Source of the DNA: Paracentrotus lividus
Lineage: Eukaryota > Echinodermata > Echinoidea > Camarodonta > Echinidae
DNA length: 64,000 nucleotides
Direction: 5' to 3'
Assembly (NCBI GenBank): GCA_940671915.1
Contig: CALNVZ010002974.1
Span: 42,517,703 to 42,581,702 of the forward strand
Positions 11,106 through 21,480 of this stretch are shown here, piece by piece. Positions within the stretch are counted from its first letter, which is position 1; every line of letters begins with the position of its first letter. The position numbers were made by a program, and so were the translations under genes. Under the pieces are notes generated by a model. The model made no database searches, was not told where the DNA came from, and saw only the letters and a program-made list of their open reading frames with translations.

Positions 11106-11550
11106 CAGTGGACTTCCTTTATAACAAGCATGGATATAACAATTTATGATAATATGGTGATTGGCTTGTCACCGAGCACTTTGTTATTGGGCCACCAAAA
11201 TAAAATATTGTTATGTTGCCCTCGATCGACCGACTGTAAAAAGAAAAAAAAAGTCAAGTTTTTTAAAAATATTTTTTTAAAGCGGACCCAAAATATACAA
11301 ACGCACCATTTTTCAAATTTTGTGCATATGAGGACAACATAACAATTTTATTTTATTTATTTTTTTATTTTTGGGGTGGGGATCCAAATGCGGAGTTGGG
11401 ACTGTATGAAAACTCACTAGATTTTCCTTTTGACCTTGCTGCCTTGCATTATATGATATGACTATGTGCCTAGTTCACGAAAATAAGTTTTCTTGAAAAC
11501 GAAGGTGATTGACTTTGTCCCTAGCACTCCATTATAATGGGAGTGGACTG
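11106..11550. mobile_element. TA-flanked MITE, copy 1 of a three-member family
   Basis: It starts TA|CAGTGGACTTCCTTTATAAC and ends TTATAATGGGAGTGGACTG|TA, imperfect inverted repeats beside TA dinucleotides as in the Tc1/mariner/pogo superfamily. Related elements occur at 13976-14324 and 18647-18840. No transposase is encoded. Confidence 0.65.
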
Positions 11551-11824
11551 TATTATGAAATTGGCATCAACATTCGTATATCAATGTTATTTGTGTTTGT
11601 GAAGGGAATGTTGATTTTATTATTCTTTTTTTATTGGTATTTGGGGTAAAATTGACAAATCAATATGGATAAATGTCTTGTCGAAGCCCCCAAATTTTAT
11701 TAAGCCCTAATATGTATACTTTCTAAAAGCACTCAGTCATTGGCAAAAAGGACCTGGATTATTAACATTAAAAAAAAAAAAATTCTTTAACTGTTTGCTT
11801 TGATGCCCTCTTGACCTTCGACAG

Positions 11825-12022
11825 TGACCCTGCCTGAAAAGCAACAGCATGGAAGAGGACGACCTTTCAGCTTTATGAAGCTTCTGTTAGAGACTGATGG
11901 ATCAGAATGCCTAATGACGACTTGTGCCCTCTCCCACCAGCCGTGGATGACTATCTCTTTGCCTTGAACACAACGAAGGAATTCTCTGACCTCTTATTGA
12001 TGCGTATGATATTATTCTATAG
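11825..12022 (+). CDS. E2F gene, terminal exon with transactivation/pocket-protein motif, frame-broken
   Basis: After acceptor ccttcgacag the expected frame reads VTLPEKQQHGRGRPFSFMKL and continues open but loses E2F similarity. From about 11918 another frame reads NDDLCPLPPAVDDYLFALN, then EFSDL, matching the C-terminal E2F motif DYLF-L----ISDLFDAYD that binds RB family proteins and activates transcription. At ctcttattgatgcg two extra bases break this: removing the frame step gives DLFDAYD followed shortly by a TAG. At least two indels therefore separate the assembled sequence from a functional exon. The RB-binding role is established for the family; the indels are seen directly. Confidence 0.75.
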
Positions 12023-12990
12023 GAATAGAATAATTTATAGTTTGCATGTTTAATTGTTTGAGAGTTAACGTTTCCTATTAATAAACTATTATAAGTCAGG
12101 GCTTAACACAACCATGTGTTTTTTTGATTCTCGAGAGAAATAATGGGGATTGATGCACAGGCATTTGCTCCGTTGTGGTGTGTACTGTACCTTCTGCTTG
12201 TGTAGGGCCCTGACATAAACACAACAAAATAATTTAAAAAAACACACCAAAAACATTTACAGGTAGGTTTAAAATACATAATGAAAAAAAAAAAAAAAAA
12301 AATGAAATAAAAATATGACCCTTTGCTAAGTAACAAATTAATTAGCAAACCACAAATATTTTTGTTTGTCGGATATACCGTATCAACACTTTACATGTTC
12401 ACCTGATTAGCAAAAAAAAAAGGCTTCCCAATAGCATTGTCATACTTTATTTCCCATGTCAGACAGGCAAGCCAATATTCCAATTTTCAAAGTGCGATTG
12501 ATTTGAAAGAGTTAAACTTTGTAACATTCCACTGTATAACCAATGACAATCTTTCTCGCACATTTCCTATAAACATGTATATTTGTACATGTAATGACAA
12601 GAATCTTCTTTTCTACAAATGTTCTGTATTTTTTGAACAGTCATTCCTTAAGTTGTGCATGGCACATTGTGTCATTTCAATCTTTATATTCATCCTTATT
12701 TATCTGATATTTAGTCTGATGGTCTTCAGCAGCTGCAAGTCACCTATTGTTGCTTTGTTGGCAATACTGGCCCCCCCATGCTATTGCTGCCAGAAAAGTA
12801 TTTGACCTTGTATTTTGTTGTCAGGAAATTTTAAATGTCAGTTATAATTGTAATCTCTAATAGATTAATATTAAAAAAAAAAATATTCATAAATGTAAAA
12901 GTTTTGAAATGTTTCTGGCTTTTTCCAAATAGGAGTTCAAACTTCTGAAGGATTTACATGTACATTGGTTTGTGAATTAGTGCACAATTT

Positions 12991-13165
12991 ACATATCGTC
13001 TGTGGGAGCCATAAGGCGTTATTGCATCTTTTAGATTGTTCCGTGAGAAGCCATAAAGGGCGCTATTACTGCTACACAAAGTCATGGTAATAGCGCCCTT
13101 CTGGCCTCCAAACGGAACATCCTTGATCTGCAATAGCGCCCTTCTGGCTCCAAGCGACGATATGT
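12991..13165. mobile_element. Small palindromic MITE with GGGCGCTATTAC blocks, copy 2
   Basis: It runs from ATATCGTCTGTGGGAGCC to GGCTCCAAGCGACGATAT, which are inverted. The interior alternates AGGGCGCTATTACTGC and its complement GTAATAGCGCCCTTCTGG. Same family as 8874-9012. The antisense ORF 12954-13214 merely crosses it. Confidence 0.7.
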
Positions 13166-13974
13166 TTCTTGCTCTATTCCACAAGAAGTAATACAACATC
13201 ATGTTCAATAACATATTGGACTTACTTTGCTCTAGTTAAACATCATTACTTGATAAATGGCATTGCCACGAGTGTCTTAAATTGGTGCTTCCTTATGTTA
13301 CTAAGAATCATTTGGGCCTTTTTTTATTGTTAGTTTCCAGAATCATACTCCTTGCAAAATAGCCAATAATTTGAAGCATTTTCATAATTATGTCATCATT
13401 TTTTAAGGATTGAATTGTATTTTCATAAGCATTCTTGAATGAAACTTTCGTGATACTTTGTGTTAAAGATAATCTAGAGTAGTAGCCATGATGTAATTAA
13501 ATTAAAACATTTTTGTTCATACCCAGAATCTCAAGCATAGGAAATAAATAGTACACACCAAAGGAATTACAGAGAAGCGTATTGTTGAGAAAAAGCAAAA
13601 TAAGCATAATTTCTGTAACTAGACGGCCCGTCCAAGACATGCGTGATTAACACGGCCACGTGGAAGTTCTACGGGTATATCGTGTGCACGCAATTCGCAT
13701 CGGATCTGTGTTGTGTGTAATTTTGTCGCCTTGACTTGTGGCCGATATTAGCGTCTCTCCAAGTCTCCAATTTAACGGACTGTTTCGATATTTTTTCAAC
13801 ATTTCGTGAAATCATTATCTAAACGTGAATATAATCTTGTTAGGATAGTATATGTATTGGAACATGTAAAGGGGAAATATCTTACAATTTATCTGAAATT
13901 ATTTGCTGTAAGAACTAAAGCTTGGCTTTAAGAAAGAAATGTATTGCGCCATGCTTGTAATCATTCACCATGTG
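13166..13974. other. Gene-free AT-rich stretch
   Basis: No ORF with a recognisable domain and no clear repeat ends. A locally GC-richer patch (13621-13760) contains gacggcccgtccaag and cacggccacgtgg but no further support for a promoter. Confidence 0.4.
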
Positions 13975-13975
13975 C

Positions 13976-14324
13976 ACAGCCACTCCAGTTATAATGAGCA
14001 CAGGTACAAGATTTTATTATTAAGAGTGCGATTCTCCTGTAGAGTGCTACACAAAGACTTGATTAAAAAGTTTATGATTGATTTTATCTCGCTGGCCTCA
14101 TCATGGATAGGCATGCTCCAAAGTTGATGATCCTACTCCTAACCCTAGCCCTAACCCTTCTCTTAATCATATCCAAATCCTAATCCATGACTGTACCTGG
14201 TTTCCAAATGAGGCTACCAAGAAAAAATCAATCATAAGTCTTTGTGTTACACCCCACTGGTCCCAATTTCAAACAAGTGCATGACCGCTTTGTGCTATCT
14301 GCTCAGTATAATGGGAGTGGACTG
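13976..14324. mobile_element. TA-flanked MITE, copy 2
   Basis: The left end CACAGCCACTCCAGTTATAA and right end TATAATGGGAGTGGACTGTA match the family described at 11106-11550. The interior is non-coding. The left boundary is approximate because the outer bases diverge. Confidence 0.5.
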
Positions 14325-14381
14325 TACAACATCCACCTTTTGTTTCACTATTTCAGTTTGATCTTTACCAGCATATCTTAA

Positions 14382-14392
14382 CCCTAAAAGGG

Positions 14393-14426
<34 letters not shown>

Positions 14427-15157
14427 TAATCAGCCCCCCCCCTCGACTTTTCGCGCGGTCATGTCGCTGAAAAAAAGTTTTGCGCTCCGCGCATTTATGA
14501 CTTTTTTCTCTAACATCTTATGCAACTTTTAAAACTATTTTGAAAAAAATTGAGCGAACGGTTCGGAAGTTGCGCAACATTATGTAATGCTGCGCAGACT
14601 CAAAAACCAGAGATTTTCTGTATTTGTGTACAAAACATATGGGAAATGGCTTTTCATGCTAAAATCACATTTCTGTATTTAATATATGGTTATTAGCCAT
14701 TACTTTAGTTGATATTGCTGTAATCATTAGAGATGATCAATGTCCAAAGTATTCCGAACAAAAAAACAATAAAATACATAAGTCGAAAAACAAAGAAATA
14801 CATAAGAAATTCCCAAAACAATAAAATACATAAGAAATTGAATTAGATACCGGAATTTTTTTCCTGTACAATTGTTAGGAATGCTACAAAGAATATTTAC
14901 ACCAAGAATTGGCATTCTAGGAGCCTTATTTAATGATTTAGAGCGAAAAGTATGATTTCATGCATAAATTAGCATAATTAATTAATATAAATTAAAAAGA
15001 CATTATTTTGGAAAAACGAACTATACAGTCTTTGTAGAAACATCGCACACTACTATCGTGCACATTTTGGCGGCGAGCGCGATCCGCGCCAGATCTGAGG
15101 GGGGCCTAATGAGCCCCCCCCCCGCGTGAGATGGCATAAAATACCGGCCTTTTAGGG
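14382..15157. mobile_element. piggyBac-type MITE with TTAA target duplication
   Basis: TTAA at 14378-14381 and 15158-15161 flanks inverted ends CCCTAAAAGGGCCGG and CCGGCCTTTTAGGG. TTAA duplication and CCCT-like ends are diagnostic of the piggyBac superfamily. The interior starts with a G-run of about 28 bases followed by ccccccccc, and near the right end a gggggg/ccccccccc pair recurs around 'cctaatgagc', so sub-terminal inverted repeats extend inward. No transposase, so non-autonomous. Confidence 0.8.
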
Positions 15158-15814
15158 TTAACAACTAAACTCTGGCAGTTACACCAGATCGATGTAATCT
15201 TTATAATCTGGTGTTAGCCCCCGCTGTTATGCCACGCACATGTCAATATCAAGTCATTTTACACTGCCTATGTTCAATATTATTTATTGTTATAGTCATT
15301 TATTTAATACAAAGGAATCAGTCGGTACTATTTTTGTTTATTAGTAAAGTCTGTGTTGAGATTCTTAAGAAATAATTCCTGGTTTTCATTTGATATAAAA
15401 AAGTTTTTGCAGTATTAAGGTATTTGACTTATAATGTATCTCATTTAAGATGAAATCTGAAAGCAATGCAAATACTTTGTAGTCATGTATACAAAGGGAT
15501 CAGTACTGCTTTTCTATGAATTGAACTCAGTGTCTGAATTTTTTAAAGTTTCTAAGAAATGGTGCCTTGCTTTCCTATAATTTATTTTAAATATTTACAC
15601 TGATTTTGATGTTAAAATGTTTTGGCAACAATGTTCTTGTTCAAAATAAGAATGTTGCCAATTTCAGAAGTTTTTTTCTTAAATGTGTAGACATGAGATC
15701 TGCAGGAAGCCAGTGTTGGAGACGAACATTGTCCAGTACATTCAGTATCATTGTGCGTCTTTACCACAGGAAGATTTGACATTATAAATTTTATTTGAAA
15801 ATGCCTGGGGCCAT

Positions 15815-15995
15815 ACACGACACCGTACAAGTTTTGGACAACACCAGGGAACAGGTGTTGTAGAATTAAACGTTTCATATAGGTTGTCCAAGAACTATGA
15901 CAGTTTCGTGTACACCCTGAAATAGAAGAAAAAATACAGCTTCAAGTAGATGGGCATGTTGATCAAATGCCTTTTCAGCTTTCCTCCAGAAACCA
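15815..15995 (-). repeat. Left copy of sequence duplicated across an N gap
   Basis: From 'catacacgacaccgtacaag' to 'tcaaatgccttttcagcttt' this repeats 16028-16206 almost base for base, except for many one-base deletions (for example aagaactatgacag against aagaacttatgacag). The pattern is what unpolished long-read fill looks like beside a polished contig. No protein is recognised. Confidence 0.8.
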
Positions 15996-16002
15996 CCTGT
16001 AT

Positions 16003-16027
16003 NNNNNNNNNNNNNNNNNNNNNNNNN
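16003..16027. other. Assembly gap of exactly 25 N
   Basis: Twenty-five N between duplicated flanks. A fixed 25-N spacer between overlapping ends is typical of an over-filled gap. Confidence 0.95.
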
Positions 16028-16206
16028 ACCACGACACCGTCATAAGTTCTTGGACAACCCATAGGGACACGTGTTGTAGAATTAACAAACGTTTCAATAG
16101 GTTGTCCAAGAACTTATGACAGTTTCGTGGTACAGCCCCTGAAAATAGAAGAAAAAATACAGCTTCAAGTAAGATGGGCATGTTGATCAAAATGCCTTTT
16201 CAAGCT
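16028..16206 (-). repeat. Right copy of sequence duplicated across an N gap
   Basis: Contains an internal inverted repeat: gacaccgtcataagttcttg at the left and caagaacttatgacagtttc at the right, around gttgtagaattaac. The element is thus itself a small palindrome, which may be why the gap was hard to close. The left copy is 15815-15995. Confidence 0.75.
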
Positions 16207-17287
16207 TTTCAGAACAATGTATTATAAAGCAGTTTATTTTATCAGGAAGAGTATGAAACTTGTGCCATTTGACAGTTTCTTACAGTTTGTCAGACACAAG
16301 ATTCTGTTATAATTAACAAGGCAATTTTCCAGGTCGTCATTTCAATAATGAAAATTAATAAAACCAATTCAATTCAATTCAAACGTGTGCCCAAAATGAG
16401 ACTTCGTTGTGGCTTGGTCAGAAGCACCTTGTCACAGTGGGGGTGGAGTGTAATCGAATTCAGGAATTTAATTATTTAAATTTGATGTCGGTAACATTCA
16501 TATTAAACTGCATTTGCGATACCTTTTGGGTGATTTGCTTAATTATATTCAACTTTCTGTAGGTGAATTATATTCATATGATATATAATATTCATAATGA
16601 TATTCTTATGATATTCAAATTGTTTGCTATATCATCATTACAGTTGTTCAGCTGATGCTCAGACGTTGGGAATATCTTTGTTTCATAAAAAGCAGCTATA
16701 AAGCTTAAAGACATTTATATTTCAAGTGATTGAAATCCATGGCCAGTCAAGTTTGCAGAACATGAATAATCACCACTTTATATTTTTATTGTTTTTCATC
16801 CATTACAAGTCTTCTTTTTCTCGGTCTGAGCTTTTGTCTTCAGTCCCAACAGATTAAACTTGAATGAAAATCTAGTTATTTTCTTCTGGGTGAAGAAATA
16901 TTGTATGCTGAAAATTCAGGTGCTTAATTAAGATGTATTAAAAACAAATATTAATAGCTTAAATTAATAAATTTCTAAAATGTGAATTTAATTATGTTTT
17001 CATAATACAAGAGTATTGTCACAGGATACAACCTGTATATTGTAAGAACTGGAGCAAGATGTTTGTTTCAGGTTCATATAAAAAGTTGTTATTATTGTAC
17101 ATGTATAGAGTTTGTATTGTTGTTAAATGTCTTTTTTTGAGAAATAAAACCATAACAGAGATTATGGATGTGAGAAAACATCTTTACTTGAAGATTTATG
17201 GTGAATTATATCTTTATTTCAGTGTAGATATTTTTCTAGTGTAATATTTCTTGCATAAGCCTGAGGAGATAAGTGGACTAACAAACA
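16207..17287. other. Gene-free stretch
   Basis: AT-rich sequence with a short (aattc)n run near 16365-16382 and the repeated words 'gatattcatatgat' and 'gatattcttatgat' at 16565-16620. The ORF 17059-17244 has no domain. Confidence 0.4.
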
Positions 17288-17483
17288 GTACCAGCCGCAC
17301 AGAAACATTGTTAGCGCTAACAGGACACTAACATAGGCCGAGTAACATCTTTTGGATGGTGATGTCAAAGGTTGATCCCAGATGTAGATAATGTGTTACT
17401 GTTGGTGAGACATTATGCGTCGCTGCAACATTACCGGTTGTAACGGGGGCCCTGTTAGCACTGACGTTTCTGTGCGGCCCGTA
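17288..17483. mobile_element. MITE with GCCGCACAGAAAC ends
   Basis: GTACCAGCCGCACAGAAAC at the left and GTTTCTGTGCGGCCCGTAC at the right form inverted ends; inside, GCTAACAGG and CCTGTTAGC continue the pairing. About 195 bp, non-coding. The ORF 17415-17600 starts inside it and is not credible. Confidence 0.7.
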
Positions 17484-17678
17484 CAGATCAGTAAATGTTT
17501 TAACAATTCAAATTACAGAACTTTAAAATTAGTGGTACAGTTTAGTTTAATTAAATTTGCTCATAGATTTTCTTTTATTTCTTTCTTGAAACAAACTTGA
17601 AACTTTACTTCTCCTTCAAAATTCATCAGTTAATACGACCCCCATTTTCATAACCTTTCTCCATCAACATTTCTTTCC

Positions 17679-18240
17679 CAGAGATGCCAACCCGACAGAA
17701 TAATTATAACATTATAAATTAGGAATTTCTGGTCAGTTTCACTCTGTTCAAATAATTAAAAAAAATCTGCGTCACTTTACCGTGATTCCTCACATTTATA
17801 CTGGAGTTGTCTTCTATCCTTTAGGTTTACGCCAGGTTTTCATAGGTCCTGATCAGTCGAGCATATAGCTAAGGGATTCTCCGGGGTGAACAAGTACATA
17901 AGAGCTAGCCATACCTTAATCAGTGGAGCACTCATCTAGTATTCGGGATGTCTTGGGTCTGAATACCGATTGAATCCCATTTTCTTTGCTCATTTTTTTT
18001 CATAATATATATTTCTGGTCAGTTTCACTTAGTTGAAAACATAAATTAGAATAACCCAAATAGCTAAAACAAATGTCTTAGTCATGAGAAAGAAATCTAT
18101 ATTGATTTGAATGCATCCCCCAAATTGAACGGCAGAACAAGATAATATTATTCATACTTTCTCTCATGTGAAGTCGTTCGGTTCAGCTGATTCAAATAAT
18201 TTGGATAAGTTATAATTATTCCTTAGGGTTGGCATCTCTG
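17679..18240. mobile_element. MITE with CAGAGATGCCAACCC ends
   Basis: CAGAGATGCCAACCC at the left and GGGTTGGCATCTCTG at the right are perfect 15-bp inverted repeats; the pairing resumes with aataattataac / gttataattatt. The words 'atttctggtcagtttcact' occur twice inside as a direct repeat (about 17726 and 18008). Non-coding. Confidence 0.75.
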
Positions 18241-18646
18241 ATTGCCTAACTCAGTAATGAAAGTTCATGAAAGTTCTGTTCATGAAAAATGGTGTTGGTT
18301 TTAGATCACAATTCCACAATAACCAATTTAATAATCGTTAAGTATATTCTGAAGTAAAAGTAAATGTACCAGAGAAACTTGGTCAGGCACCAAATGACGA
18401 GTGAAACAGACGATTAATAAAATAAAATGAATGAAATCAACAAATGAGATTTGAAATTATTTATTACATATATGTATATCCAGTTTATGAGTATTCTATC
18501 ATGTATCAAAGAGACATCACTACATCATAAAAAAATAATTCACTGTCAAAATTTAATATTATTAAGTCATAAACACATGCATAAATGCTTTTTTTTAATT
18601 GAGGCCCATTACGAACACATACATGTAAGTGAAAAAAACATCAATA
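18241..18646. other. Gene-free stretch
   Basis: AT-rich sequence without recognisable ORFs, repeats or splice-flanked exons. Confidence 0.4.
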
Positions 18647-18840
18647 CAGTCTTCTCTCATTTTAACAAGTAAAGGATACAAAAAGAATCAGCTACTATGA
18701 GGCTATTCTTTTCATCCCAGTTTAAACAAATTTTATCTTTTCACTGAAGTGTTCATTAGGCCTATGACAAGGTTTTGTTGAAAACTACATGTAGGTAGTT
18801 GACTTGGTCCAAGCACCTTGTTATAATGGGAGTGGACTGT
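18647..18840. mobile_element. TA-flanked MITE, copy 3 (short)
   Basis: Left TA|CAGTCTTCTCTCATTTTAAC and right TTATAATGGGAGTGGACTG|TA match the family at 11106-11550. This member is under 200 bp. Confidence 0.5.
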
Positions 18841-19500
18841 ATTATAAGAATTATAATAGATCATTAACATATAAACATCTTTTCAGCCATTGATCATAAT
18901 AATTCAATTCTGAAAAAGCAGATAAACCTAATACATATTAATCAAAGCCATTTTACATTAATTATCTACCAGATTCAACAAGACAACAAATGATTACATC
19001 ATATTTCACAGATTTAATTCGGGTCACTAAGAAGTTGATATGATTCTGAAACATGTAAAATGTAATTCCAATGAAGATTCAATAATGGTGTCATGCCAAT
19101 CAAATTAGTACCAAAACCATATTTGATAAACAATTTGGATTTTGAGAAAAACATTCAACTTTATTAGCCGTAACAGATTTTATCTTGAATACTAACGATG
19201 TCATTGAAGACAGAGAAACAGTTTTGGTATATTTTTAGAATTAAAAAAAAAAAAAAGCATTTGATTGTATACATACATGTAATGAGCTTTTTTTTTTTAA
19301 ATAAACTAAATTATTAAAATATTACATGTAGAGACACTTCCTTTGGAATTATATAAAAGTTATATTTCAAATAGGCATCAATACACAGAGTCTGATATGC
19401 TTAACATACAATGTTGTGTGGTGTCCCAGAAGAATCAATCCTTGGACAAGTACTATTTTTTGTATAAATGACTTGCCCAGTTGCTCTTCACTTCTGATTG

Positions 19501-19757
19501 TGGTATCTCACTTCGCGGAAACTACTTTGAAACTACTTTGAGACAGATTTTCGACTATTTTGAAACGGCTTGGAGACGATTTTGAAACTTGTCGCGGAGA
19601 TGTCTCCACAACATATCATGAGTCGTGGAAACTACTTTGAGACGGTTCTTTGAACCTGCTTTGAGACAGTTTTTGAAAATTGTCGCAGAGACGTAGCGGA
19701 GACATCTCTGCGACAGAATAAAGTGTCGAAGACGTCTCTGCAAAGTGAGATATCACC
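19501..19757. mobile_element. MITE with GGTATCTCAC-type ends, copy 2
   Basis: It begins GGTATCTCACTTCGCGGAAA and ends GCAAAGTGAGATATCACC. The interior repeats 'ctactttgagac', 'cggagacatctctgcgac' and similar words. Same family as 3066-3262, in which the equivalent end reads cgcgaagtgagatacc. ORFs on the minus strand through it are spurious. Confidence 0.75.
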
Positions 19758-20102
19758 TTTAATTTCATTATCTTTATTATACACAAGTATATTTACAAAG
19801 CACGATTTCAACACAAACAATGAATTCTGCATTAGAAAAAAGTTCATTTGCAAGAGGATGCAGGTCACATTAGCCAGCCGTATACCCGCCAAATGCACAT
19901 GACCTTGGCTTTGGCTGGAAAAAACTCCAAAGACCACGCCCCATCAACAAGTCTATGACTTGTTAATCACTGCACGGTAAGCGTGGTAATTCAGTGTCCC
20001 TAGTGATGGCTAAGCAACAGTTCTGTAGGTACCGCCTGTACGGTAAAGAGCCAATGAAACGCATTGAACGATTGCAGCATTGTACGCGTCACACGCTATG
20101 TA

Positions 20103-21098
20103 CACTGTTGCTCATAAAGGTTGGATATTTTTTATGCGGTCCAGTTACATCATTTTGCTCCGGCTTTAATTTCTAGAAATTGTTTGGCACTGCTCTCACT
20201 TTTCGGTACCCTTGCTATATTTTGAAAGTTCTCCCAGCCATTCCCGGGTATTGAAAAATAAAAACAGTTTGTCAACACCCACAATGCCCTTTTTTGCCAT
20301 TTTTCACATTTTTGGGCCCCTTTTTTGTTCACCCGGCTGTCCAAGGCCCCTTCTGTCCTACCCCCAAGAAATGCGTGTGAAGTATAGGGTTGTTGTTGTT
20401 CTTTAAGTTAAATCTAGTTTTATGGTCACAGACTTGGATTCATTGTCTAGGGGGAGGGTCAAAGTTTATTTTGAATTGGGTTTTAAATTGATTTTATTCG
20501 TTTTTACAACATGGAAATTTATGTCTTCCCAAAAATGTATTGTAGAATATCAGCCAAACAAAAATCATAATGAAAAATAGACCATGGTCACCATTTACAG
20601 CCTTGTCATTAAGGCTGAAACAAAATTGTGGGAAAAACAATAATAATTAAGGGTTCATGATTGTTTTCTATTTCCTTTGTTTTGACCATAAAGTTAGGAT
20701 AAAATATTTCAATTTTTCACCGATCTCACTTTTTACTTCAACCCCTCCCCTAGACAAGAGACCAAAGCCTGTGACCTTAAACCTTGATTTAACATAAAGA
20801 ACAATAACAGCCCTACATTTTAGACGCCTTTCACGGGGGTAGGACCGAGGGGCCTTTGGTCAGCCGGGTAAACAAAAAAGGGGCCCCAAAATTAGAGAAA
20901 TTGGCAAATATGGGCATTGTGGGGGTTGACGAACCTTGTTTTATTTGTCATCCCCCGGTAATGATTGAGGAACGGCCAAGATATGTCGAGAGTCCCGAAA
21001 AGTGAAAGCGGGTACAAGTAATTGCAAGAAATTAAAGCCGGAGCAAAAAGATGTTGGTGGAGCACTCAAAAAATATCCAACCTTTATGAGCGACAGTG
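20103..21098. mobile_element. Fold-back element with TA target duplication
   Basis: TA|CACTGTTGCTCATAAAGG at the left and CCTTTATGAGCGACAGTG|TA at the right start arms of about 360 bp (20103-20465 against 20735-21098). Arms share ggttggatattttt, ccggctttaattt, cacccggctg and similar blocks in inverted order. The arms differ by substitutions, so this is an aged insertion. No transposase. TA flanks point to Tc1/mariner-type mobilisation. Confidence 0.8.
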
Positions 21099-21480
21099 TA
21101 CATGTCAGTTTTGGAAGCTCACATTCATTTTCAACTTAAGGCTGGGGAAGACAAGATGCTAATTTGCCCTCCTTCCCACCTGGTAAGAGAATAGGACTTT
21201 GGTTACTTCTATTATATACTGGATGGCAGGATTAGGATCGGAGTTATGACATATGCACCCCAAAGGAAAGTTGTGAAGGTATCAATAATATAAATACAAA
21301 ATAAGAGAACTGCTGAAACTGCTTATCCTATAAAGGAGAGCTAATGGTAAAATGAAGTCAAAAGGGGCCTGAGCTTTCGATCCTAGCAGAATCTTCGTCA
21401 GAGACAAAATCAATATAAATAATATCAATATATAGAATATGAAGCCAGAGACTAGGAGTAAGAAGATTATATTGACTGAA

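Noticed and set aside
12437-12805. 122-codon ORF with hydrophobic segments
   Set aside because: No recognisable domain, no start context or splice support, ordinary AT-rich sequence downstream of the E2F terminal exon.
20150-20406. Two opposite-strand ORFs near 20.2 kb
   Set aside because: Both lie in one arm of the fold-back at 20103-21098.
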